NCBI RefSeq assembly: GCF_008017825.1
Contig: NZ_VRLS01000040.1
Coordinates: forward strand, 77,943 to 141,942
DNA length: 64,000 nt
From: Mesonia sp008017825
Lineage (GTDB): Bacteria; Bacteroidota; Bacteroidia; Flavobacteriales; Flavobacteriaceae
Reading direction: 5' to 3'
In this document: piece after piece, positions 1 through 6,493 of the stretch
Numbering within the stretch: the first letter of the stretch is position 1
How the letters are laid out: every line of letters starts with the position of its first letter
Made by a program: the position numbers and the translations under genes
Notes under the pieces: model-generated
Told to the model about the DNA's origin: nothing
The model's database searches: none
Seen by the model: the letters and a program-made list of their open reading frames with translations, nothing else

Positions 1-1
1 T

Positions 2-619
2 TTAGAAAAAGAAGGTTTTTTGGTAGAAACTGCACCAAATAAACAATCTGCATTTTCGAAAATAGGGATTTATAATTACGATTGTATTTTATTAGATATA
101 GGTTTACCCGATGGCAACGGACTTGATATTTTAAAGGAACTTAAAAATAATGGAATTAATGATGGAGTAATCATTGTTTCGGCCAAAGATTCTTTAGACG
201 ATAAGCTAAAGGGGTTAAATTTAGGAGCCGATGATTACTTACCTAAACCTTTTCACATGGCCGAATTAAATGCACGGGTTAAAGCCGTTTTAAGAAGAAA
301 GAACTTTGAAGGTAATAAGAATATTGAAATTGGTAATCTTATAGCTAATCCTGAAGAAAGAACGGTAATGGTAAATAATATTAAGATTGATTTAAACAGA
401 AAAGAGTTAGACATTTTACTCTACCTTATTGCTAATAAAAATAGACTTGTAAACAAGACAGCTTTAGCAGAACACGTGTGGGGAGATCATATAGACCAAG
501 CCGACAATTTTGAATTTATATATTCTCAAATAAAAAACCTTCGTAAAAAACTAACTATCCATAAGTCAGATATTGAAATTAAATCAGTTTACGGAATAGG
601 TTATAGATTAGACATTTAA
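2..619 (+). CDS. OmpR/PhoB-family response regulator (5' end cut by window)
   Basis: DNA-binding response regulator of a two-component system. The frame is open to base 2 and reads LEKEGFLVET, the usual beta-strand 2 region of a receiver domain, so the true start lies before the window; the TTG at 20 is internal. Seen: receiver domain with phosphoacceptor Asp in LLDIGLPDGNG (Asp codon 95-97), the switch Lys in LPKPF, and a C-terminal winged helix of OmpR type ending VYGIGYRLDI. About 30 residues of the receiver domain are missing. The stop overlaps the start of the kinase gene (TAATG), so the two are translationally coupled and are clearly partners. The target genes are not evident. Confidence 0.93.
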   Translation, partial: LEKEGFLVETAPNKQSAFSKIGIYNYDCILLDIGLPDGNGLDILKELKNNGINDGVIIVSAKDSLDDKLKGLNLGADDYLPKPFHMAELNARVKAVLRRKNFEGNKNIEIGNLIANPEERTVMVNNIKIDLNRKELDILLYLIANKNRLVNKTALAEHVWGDHIDQADNFEFIYSQIKNLRKKLTIHKSDIEIKSVYGIGYRLDI

Positions 620-1887
620 TGAAACTTCTAAATTATACCAGTAAATACTTTGTAATTATTTTGTTGTTCATCATTTTTATATGGGCAACATTCTTCTATT
701 ATTCTATGCTCGATGAAATTTATGATAGTATGGATGATGGTTTAGAAAACCAAAAAGGTTTAGTGCTACAAAAAGCAAAAAAAAATCCTTCTATACTTGA
801 GCAAAAACAATTTGAAGATGGATATTATATGATTCATAAGTTATCTCAAAGACCAAAAAAATTAGGAATAGATCATTATAGAGATACTCTAATGTTTATG
901 CAAAACGAGGAAGACTTTGAGCCCGTTAGGTTACTCGAAACTTCTTTTTTAATGAAAGACAATTACTACAAATTAAAGGTAATTACTTCAATGGTTGAAG
1001 AAGACGACCTTATAGCAGATCTTTTCTATTCTATTTTATGGCTCTATCTGGGCTTAATTTTAAGTATCTTAATTCTCAATAATTTCTTATTAAAGAACAC
1101 CTGGAAGCCTTTTTACAATCTATTAGACAAGCTCAGGAATTTTAATATTGAAACTGAAGAGAAAATTTCTTTTGAAACCACTAAAATTGAAGAATTTTCT
1201 CTTTTAAACAAGAATATAGAACAATTACTATATAAATCTCAAGAGAGTTTTAAACAACAAAAACAGTTTATAGAAAATGCTTCCCATGAACTGCAAACTC
1301 CTATTGCTATTAGCATTAACAAATTAGAACTTATTTTAGAAAAAAATAATTTAAACGAAGAACAAGCCAAAACCTTTAGCAGCGTTTTGCAGCATCTAGA
1401 AAGACTAAAACGCTTTAATAAATCACTCTTATTATTAACTAAAATTGAAAACAATCAATTTATTGTTGAAGAACATATTAATATAAATAAATTACTTAAA
1501 CAGTTAGTAGAGGATTTTTATGATTTTTCTAATTATAAAAATTTAACAATTCAACTCATCTCACAAGAAGATCTCAACTATTATATTAATAAAGATTTGG
1601 CAGTCATTTTATTTACCAATCTCATTCAAAATGCTGTAAAACACGGAAAAAAAGATTCTCAAATTGAAATACTTATTAGTAAAAACACTGTAATTATTAA
1701 AAATGAATCTGAAAAAAATATTCCGCTTGACGGAGAAAAAATATTTAATCGCTTTTATAAACAAACCGGTTTACAAAACTCTACAGGCTTAGGCTTATCT
1801 ATTGCTAAAGCGATTAGCAACAAATATTCTTGTGGTTTAAGGTATTATTATAAAGACCAACACTGCTTTGAAGTTAATTTTTTATAA
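619..1887 (+). CDS. Sensor histidine kinase
   Basis: Membrane histidine kinase, partner of the preceding regulator. Order seen: membrane helix (about residues 9-29), a short extracytoplasmic sensor region of about 105 residues, second helix (about 136-157), HisKA with phospho-His223 in ASHELQTP, and HATPase_c with N-box NLIQNAVKHG (Asn338) and G-box STGLGLS (about 388-394). The G1 region is poorly conserved (KNESEKNIP instead of DNGxG), as in some flavobacterial kinases of this type, and the catalytic core otherwise looks intact. At 422 residues it has the size of a CusS-like kinase without HAMP or PAS domains. The signal sensed cannot be told from sequence. Confidence 0.93.
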   Translation: MKLLNYTSKYFVIILLFIIFIWATFFYYSMLDEIYDSMDDGLENQKGLVLQKAKKNPSILEQKQFEDGYYMIHKLSQRPKKLGIDHYRDTLMFMQNEEDFEPVRLLETSFLMKDNYYKLKVITSMVEEDDLIADLFYSILWLYLGLILSILILNNFLLKNTWKPFYNLLDKLRNFNIETEEKISFETTKIEEFSLLNKNIEQLLYKSQESFKQQKQFIENASHELQTPIAISINKLELILEKNNLNEEQAKTFSSVLQHLERLKRFNKSLLLLTKIENNQFIVEEHININKLLKQLVEDFYDFSNYKNLTIQLISQEDLNYYINKDLAVILFTNLIQNAVKHGKKDSQIEILISKNTVIIKNESEKNIPLDGEKIFNRFYKQTGLQNSTGLGLSIAKAISNKYSCGLRYYYKDQHCFEVNFL

Positions 1888-2007
1888 ATTATAAGCTAAT
1901 TGTATAAAAATTTTAAACTTGTTAAAGTCTTATAAAATAAGTCGATTTTCCAGTTTCATTACAGATTCTAGTTTTAATTTAATTTTTGAAATTTTAAATT
2001 AGAAATC

Positions 2008-2865
2008 ATGTTTTTTAAAAAAATAGAGTTAGCGATAATTATAGGAGTTTTAATAGTCGTTTCAGGAATTGGCTTTGCTTTTAATTATTCTCCCAAAAAA
2101 GAAGCTTTAAGTAATAAAAATTATTCTATTATAGAAAAATGGGATTTACCTAAAGAATTACAAGAAGTTTCTGGGATTAGTTGGTTAGGAGATAATAAAA
2201 TTGCTTGTATAGAAGATGAAAGTGCTGTTATTTATATTTTTAACTTAGAAACTTCTGAAGTAGAAAAAGAAATAAAATTTGGTGCTCCTGGCGACTTTGA
2301 AGGTTTAGCTACATCTAAAAATAAGGCATATGCTTTGCGAAGTGATGGGACAATTTTTGTGATTGAAAATTATAATAGTAAAGATCCCCAAACCAAGAAA
2401 TTTGATACTTTTTTAAACAGTAAAAACAATACAGAAAGTTTGACTTTAGATGATAAAAACAATCGCTTATTAATTTCTGTTAAAGATAATGATCCGTTTA
2501 CTAAAGAAAGTAAGGGAATTTATGCGTTCGATTTAAGTAGCAAGAAATTAAAGAAAGAGCCCATCTATGAGTTAGACTTTAATAAAGATTTTTTCAAAAA
2601 TTACAAAGAGAAGAAAATAGAAAAAACATTTAGACCTTCTGAGGTCGCAATACACCCACAAACACGAGATATTTACGTTTTAGAAGGTGTAAACCCAAAG
2701 TTACTAATATTGGATGCAAAGGGTAGGTTTAAAAGTATAATTAGGTTAGACAAAGATGATTTTAATCAAGCTGAAGGCTTAACGTTCTCCCCCAATGGTG
2801 ATTTATATATCTCTAATGAAGGAAAAAAAGAATCTGGAAATATTTTAAAAGTCCACCTTAACTAA
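2008..2865 (+). CDS. SdiA-regulated-family (YjiK-like) beta-propeller protein
   Basis: 285 residues. An N-terminal hydrophobic segment (about residues 7-27) serves as signal anchor or signal peptide. It is followed by a propeller-like domain with repeated short motifs (EVSGISW, DFEGLA, ESLTLD, RPSEVAIHP, QAEGLTFSPNGDLYISNE) typical of the SdiA-regulated family (PF06977). Family members are periplasmic or membrane-anchored with no settled biochemical role. It lies 120 bases after the two-component genes on the same strand, so it may be a target of that system (inference). A strong bidirectional hairpin follows it. Confidence 0.8.
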   Translation: MFFKKIELAIIIGVLIVVSGIGFAFNYSPKKEALSNKNYSIIEKWDLPKELQEVSGISWLGDNKIACIEDESAVIYIFNLETSEVEKEIKFGAPGDFEGLATSKNKAYALRSDGTIFVIENYNSKDPQTKKFDTFLNSKNNTESLTLDDKNNRLLISVKDNDPFTKESKGIYAFDLSSKKLKKEPIYELDFNKDFFKNYKEKKIEKTFRPSEVAIHPQTRDIYVLEGVNPKLLILDAKGRFKSIIRLDKDDFNQAEGLTFSPNGDLYISNEGKKESGNILKVHLN

Positions 2866-2897
2866 AGAGAAGACATTGAATTTGAAAAATAAAAAAA

Positions 2898-2927
2898 GCT
2901 GCATAAAATATTATGCAGCTTTTTTTT
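2898..2927. terminator. Bidirectional intrinsic terminator
   Basis: Nine-base perfect stem (2898-2906 with 2911-2919, GCTGCATAA/TTATGCAGC) and a four-base loop, flanked by an A run on the left and eight T on the right. It lies between the convergent SdiA-regulated-type gene and the Lrp gene and can end transcripts from both sides. Confidence 0.88.
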
Positions 2928-2942
2928 ATGGATAACTATTTA

Positions 2943-3422
2943 TTATAGTTCCTTGAAAATAGAATGCATTAAACGCTTTTTATCGTTTAAGCTCTCCTCT
3001 AAAGAAATCATAGTTTCTGTTCTATAAACACCTTCAATATCATCTAATTCAAAGATAATTTGTTTTGCGTGTTCTGTATCTTTTGCTCTAATCTTACAAA
3101 AGATATTAAACTTACCTGTAGTTACGTGTGCTACCGTTACAAAAGGAATTTCATTTATACGCTCTAAAACAAATTTCGTTTGAGATGTTTTTTGTAAAAA
3201 TACACCTACATAAGCAATAAAAGCATAACCTAGTTTCTTATAATCTAAGGTTAAAGATGATCCAACAATAATTCCCGCTTCCTCCATTTTCTTAACACGA
3301 ACATGAACAGTACCTGCAGATATTTTCAATTTTTTTGCAATATCTGTAAAAGGAGTTCTCGTGTTGTCGATTAAAATATCTAAAATTTGATGATCAACTT
3401 CATCTAATCTAAACTTTGCCAT
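2943..3422 (-). CDS. Lrp/AsnC-family transcriptional regulator
   Basis: 159 residues. The N-terminal helix-turn-helix begins LDEVDHQILDILIDNTR, with recognition region KISAGTVHVRVKKMEEAGII. The C-terminal RAM (ligand-binding, oligomerisation) domain spans about residues 65-150. The length is normal for the family. These proteins form octamer-like rings that respond to amino acids. Its divergent-side neighbour is the M14 peptidase gene (same strand, 70 bases upstream), which is suggestive of peptide or amino acid metabolism but not proof. The ATG start has no Shine-Dalgarno site, as is usual in this group. Confidence 0.93.
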   Translation of the reverse strand: MAKFRLDEVDHQILDILIDNTRTPFTDIAKKLKISAGTVHVRVKKMEEAGIIVGSSLTLDYKKLGYAFIAYVGVFLQKTSQTKFVLERINEIPFVTVAHVTTGKFNIFCKIRAKDTEHAKQIIFELDDIEGVYRTETMISLEESLNDKKRLMHSIFKEL

Positions 3423-3492
3423 TTATTTAATTTTGTTTTTTTAAAGATTATGCAAAAATAGTACAATTTTGTTGATATATAATTAGTTAAAT

Positions 3493-4635
3493 TTAAGTTT
3501 TTGTTAAATTTAGTAAAAATTTCTTACCATCTAAGCTTATTTCTTGAATTTCAGTAATATTGCTAAAGTCTAAAATACTATTAATCGTTAGTACGGCTCC
3601 TTTAGCATCAATTTCATGATGACCATAGGTAGGTTTCTTCGCAATTTCTTTTACTAAAAACGGCAAAAAGATCACCTTATTATCTTTTAAGACTTCTTTA
3701 TATTGAATCGCTAAACAATCTTTTTTATTCCCTATGTTCCTTATTACTATATCGTGGAAACATTTTTTATTTTCAGGAATTTTGAAATAATCACGGTAAT
3801 CGACGTCTTCATATTTGTTTTTGATAATTCCCCAACTCCCTTTTAGTAAAGAAATAAAGATAAATTTTCTCGTCTCCTCTCTTTGGTAATCATTTTGAAA
3901 ATGTCCCGCCTCAAATAATATCGTAGGGAAACCTAGATTTTGTAATGTATCTCCTACACAGTTTAAATTAAACCCATCATCATACCTTCCTACTTGATTA
4001 GGAATAGTTTCCTGCAGACTTTGATTCATATATGCTATAAGTTTCATGGCTCTCTCTCTAGTGTCATTTAAAGCTCTAGATTCATTAAATGCAGGAGATA
4101 AAAATGAAACCGTAGCAGGTTTTGCAGGTTCTCCAACTCCAAAAATAGTTCTTTGATCATGTAAATTAAAACAAAAGTGAGGCTGAAGCTCTTTATACAC
4201 CTTTTTAAAGGCCTTACTTTCTGGTTGAGTGCAATCTTGAGCATCTCTATTTAAATCGACAGCGTTTTTATTTACTCGTGTATAAGCCTTAGCTCCATCA
4301 GGATTTAATTGCGGTATAATTGTGAATGAAATTTGTGACAATATTTCTTTCGCTTCCGCGGAATTGCTTTGCAAAAAACCTATAAAGTCGATTAATGCTT
4401 TTGTAGTGGTCGTTTCATTTCCATGCATCTGTGACCACATAAGAACTTTAATTGATCCTTCTCCTAGTTTTAACTGAGTGATAGGACGTTTTTCAACCGA
4501 TGTTCCTATTATACTTTTATGAGTTTCTGGGAAAGTATTTATAAACCTATCTATAGTTTCTTGTGATATATACCTACCTAAAAAAGAGGCGTTCTTATAT
4601 GTTCCTGCGGTATCTAATAATTTGTTTATTTCCAT
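3493..4635 (-). CDS. M14-family zinc carboxypeptidase
   Basis: 380 residues. Seen: the M14 zinc motif HxxE (His71, Glu74 in MHGNETT), the third zinc ligand His159 (FNLHDQ), the substrate-carboxylate residues NR (129-130, DLNRD) and the catalytic Glu242 (LFEAGHF). No signal peptide is visible, so the enzyme is probably cytosolic, acting on peptides or peptidoglycan fragments. A C-terminal extension of about 110 residues (from about 270) follows the catalytic domain. A perfect palindrome, GTTTAC-AAAA-GTAAAC, sits 2 bases before the start codon, and four related sites lie between it and the divergent XRE gene, so the XRE protein is the likely repressor (inference). Confidence 0.88.
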   Translation of the reverse strand: MEINKLLDTAGTYKNASFLGRYISQETIDRFINTFPETHKSIIGTSVEKRPITQLKLGEGSIKVLMWSQMHGNETTTTKALIDFIGFLQSNSAEAKEILSQISFTIIPQLNPDGAKAYTRVNKNAVDLNRDAQDCTQPESKAFKKVYKELQPHFCFNLHDQRTIFGVGEPAKPATVSFLSPAFNESRALNDTRERAMKLIAYMNQSLQETIPNQVGRYDDGFNLNCVGDTLQNLGFPTILFEAGHFQNDYQREETRKFIFISLLKGSWGIIKNKYEDVDYRDYFKIPENKKCFHDIVIRNIGNKKDCLAIQYKEVLKDNKVIFLPFLVKEIAKKPTYGHHEIDAKGAVLTINSILDFSNITEIQEISLDGKKFLLNLTKT

Positions 4636-4636
4636 A

Positions 4637-4652
4637 GTTTACAAAAGTAAAC
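4637..4652. promoter_or_regulatory. Operator palindrome 1 (GTTTACAAAAGTAAAC)
   Basis: Perfect 6-base inverted repeat with a 4-base spacer, ending 1 base upstream of the carboxypeptidase ATG on the minus strand. It matches four other sites in this intergenic region. Probable binding site of the XRE regulator encoded at 4913. Confidence 0.7.
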
Positions 4653-4660
4653 ATTCTCTT

Positions 4661-4676
4661 TTTTACATTTGTAAAC
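4661..4676. promoter_or_regulatory. Operator palindrome 2 (TTTTACATTTGTAAAC)
   Basis: Second copy of the GTTTAC-N4-GTAAAC element with one mismatch at the first base. It begins 24 bases from the start of copy 1, so the two would lie at roughly two helical turns. Confidence 0.68.
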
Positions 4677-4694
4677 ATGTCAAATTCATTTATA

Positions 4695-4710
4695 GGTTAC
4701 ATTTGTAAAC
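4695..4710. promoter_or_regulatory. Operator palindrome 3 (GGTTACATTTGTAAAC)
   Basis: Third copy, one mismatch (G for T at position 2), 34 bases from copy 2. It shares the ATTT spacer with copies 2 and 4. Confidence 0.66.
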
Positions 4711-4870
4711 AGGTACGCGTATATTTGGATTTCCGCTCTTGGAAAAGCTCCAATTCACATGTTTTACATCAACTGTGTGCTTATTTTCAACTAGTTAAAC
4801 CTTACAACTTAAAGTTTTAATTTATATATTATTCTTTAAAACAAGAATCCTTGTGTGATGTATTTATTTA

Positions 4871-4886
4871 GTTTACATTTGTAATG
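4871..4886. promoter_or_regulatory. Operator palindrome 4 (GTTTACATTTGTAATG)
   Basis: Left half-site perfect, right half-site degenerate at the last two bases. It lies 42 bases upstream of the XRE start codon, where it could block the XRE promoter. Confidence 0.62.
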
Positions 4887-4905
4887 TTACATATTGATCA
4901 AAAAA

Positions 4906-4921
4906 GTTTACAATGGTAAAC
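4906..4921. promoter_or_regulatory. Operator palindrome 5 overlapping the XRE start codon
   Basis: Perfect GTTTAC-AATG-GTAAAC. The 4-base spacer contains the ATG (4913-4915) of the XRE gene itself, so the site covers the translation start. It lies 35 bases from copy 4. This arrangement is typical of tight autoregulation. Confidence 0.7.
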
Positions 4922-5296
4922 AGCGAAGATTTTACAAAAAGAATAGAAAAGATAATGGGCTTTTACGAGCTTAGCGCGACTTCTTTCGCCGATAAAATTC
5001 AGGTGGGACGCTCCTCTATTTCACATATTATTTCTGGCAGAAATAAACCTAGTTTAGATTTTGTAATGAAAATAGTTCAAACTTTTCCTGAAGTAGAATT
5101 GTATTGGTTACTTAACGGAAAAGGAAACTTCCCTCCTGTTGAGGAGCAAAAAATTTCTGAAAATGAAAATGCGCCTTCTTCTCCCATTTTAGAAGAAAAA
5201 GTAATTCCGAAAAAGATAAAAAGTCAGCAACACAAAGAAATTGAAAAAGTAATTGTTTTTTACACCGATGGTACATTTGATGCTTATCATTCATAA
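4913..5296 (+). CDS. XRE-family (Cro/CI-type) transcriptional regulator
   Basis: 127 residues. The N-terminal helix-turn-helix domain (about residues 5-68) includes ATSFADKIQVGRSSISHIISG and PSLDFVMKIVQTFPEV. An acidic, proline-containing linker follows, then a short C-terminal segment (KEIEKVIVFYTDGTFDAY) common in flavobacterial single-HTH regulators and probably a dimerisation strand. The start codon is embedded in a perfect palindrome, and four sister palindromes lie upstream. The most economical reading is a self-repressing regulator that also controls the divergent M14 carboxypeptidase. Confidence 0.88.
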   Translation: MVNSEDFTKRIEKIMGFYELSATSFADKIQVGRSSISHIISGRNKPSLDFVMKIVQTFPEVELYWLLNGKGNFPPVEEQKISENENAPSSPILEEKVIPKKIKSQQHKEIEKVIVFYTDGTFDAYHS

Positions 5297-5345
5297 TTAA
5301 TAAGGGTTTATTTTCTATTTTTGTACAACTAAAATCTCCTCATTA

Positions 5346-5717
5346 ATGAAACCATTGATTGTAATCATTTTTAGCTTATTATTATGCAGTTGCTACAACC
5401 CAGAAAGAAATTGTAAAGATTTTAAAACAGGAACGTTTGAGTTTGAGTCTTATCTAAACGGAGAACTAAAAAAGACTCGTTTTGTAAGAAATGATACTTT
5501 AGAGATTGATTACTTTGATAATAAAGTGGACTCTTCTTCTATTCGCTGGATCAATGACTGTGAATATGTGTTGACCAATCTCAACCCAAAGAGTATGGCC
5601 GAAGAAAAGCCCTTACATATGAAAATTCTAACGACAGAAGGTGATACTTATACTTTTGAATTTTCTATCGTTGGAGAGGACAAAAAACAAAAAGGGACGG
5701 CGAGAAAGATTAAATAA
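5346..5717 (+). CDS. Small lipoprotein of unknown function
   Basis: 123 residues with a lipoprotein signal peptide (residues 1-15, lipobox LCSC with Cys16). The mature part begins YNPERNCKDFKTGTFEF and is predicted mostly beta, like small lipocalin-like lipoproteins. No catalytic motif is visible. Its stop overlaps the start of the decayed terC gene (TAATG), so it was co-translated with it. Similar small flavobacterial proteins are, as I recall, sometimes labelled DNA topoisomerase IV through genome-neighbour naming; nothing in this sequence supports that name. Confidence 0.7.
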   Translation: MKPLIVIIFSLLLCSCYNPERNCKDFKTGTFEFESYLNGELKKTRFVRNDTLEIDYFDNKVDSSSIRWINDCEYVLTNLNPKSMAEEKPLHMKILTTEGDTYTFEFSIVGEDKKQKGTARKIK

Positions 5718-6038
5718 TGTTCGAGATTTTCACTTCACCAGACGCTTGGGTTGCTGTGCTGACCTTAACTTTTCTTGAAATTATTTTAGGAATAGATAAT
5801 ATTGTTTTTATCTCTATTACTGCGAATAAGCTTCCAAAAGATCATATTGGCTTAATCTTTTCTTATTCTAATAGGATTTATGCTTATTATGAAAGCTACT
5901 CACTTATCGGAAACCGTAGTATTTAAACAGCATGTGGGAGCTATACCCAAAGGTTACTTATATTTTGCTATTGCTTTTTCTTTACTGGTTGAGTTTTTGA
6001 ATATGAAGTTTAGAAAAAGAAAAACAAGTGCTAATTAG
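5717..6038 (+). pseudogene. Decayed TerC-family membrane protein gene (internal deletion plus frameshift)
   Basis: The first about 43 codons read as a normal TerC N-terminus (MFEIFTSPDAWVAVLTLTF, LGIDNIVFIS, ANKLP). The 3' part, in another frame, reads as a normal TerC C-terminus (SFLILIGFM, then HVGAIPKGYLYFAIAFSLL, VEFLNM) and stops at 6036-6038. Roughly 120-150 codons of the middle are missing, with the junction near 5843-5850. An extra A near 5854-5855 also shifts the frame, so translation from 5717 stops at 5926. Intact TerC proteins are about 250 residues. The remnant therefore carries two lesions and cannot make a working transporter. Its end overlaps the end of mscL by 4 bases. Confidence 0.85.
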
Positions 6039-6490
6039 TTTTTACTAGCTTTATCTTTTAGCAATTTATTTTGTTCTAACATAATCTCTTTGAGGTCGGT
6101 TAAAAGCTCTATATCTTTAGGTGTGGTTACTTTCTTATTCTGAGTATCTTCAGCTTTATTTCGCAACCTATTGAATAGCTTTACTACAATGAATACCGTG
6201 CAGGAGATAATAAAAAAATTGATTAAAACAGTAATAAGCTCGCCATAACCAATAGCGACTTCCTCTTTTATTACTTTTCCGTTAGCCGATAAGGCTTCTC
6301 GAAGAATCAACTTTCGGTTTTCAAAATTAAAGTCGTCTGTTAATAAGGACAATGGTGGTGTAATCACCTTTTTTACGAGAACATCGATTACTTTATTAAA
6401 TGCAGCTCCAATAATTACACCTATGGCAATATCTATCATATTACCTTTAATGGCGAACTCTTTAAATTCTTTAAAAAAATTCTTTATCAT
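6035..6490 (-). CDS. mscL: Large-conductance mechanosensitive channel MscL
   Basis: 151 residues. N-terminal amphipathic segment (FFKEFKEFAIKGN), then TM1 with the pore motif IDIAIGVIIGAAFNKVID, a periplasmic loop, TM2 (about residues 86-106) and a cytoplasmic helical bundle. Opens under membrane tension to release solutes during osmotic downshock. It lies 3 bases after parC on the same strand, probably in its transcript, and converges on the terC remnant. Confidence 0.96.
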   Translation of the reverse strand: MIKNFFKEFKEFAIKGNMIDIAIGVIIGAAFNKVIDVLVKKVITPPLSLLTDDFNFENRKLILREALSANGKVIKEEVAIGYGELITVLINFFIISCTVFIVVKLFNRLRNKAEDTQNKKVTTPKDIELLTDLKEIMLEQNKLLKDKASKN

Positions 6491-6493
6491 CTT

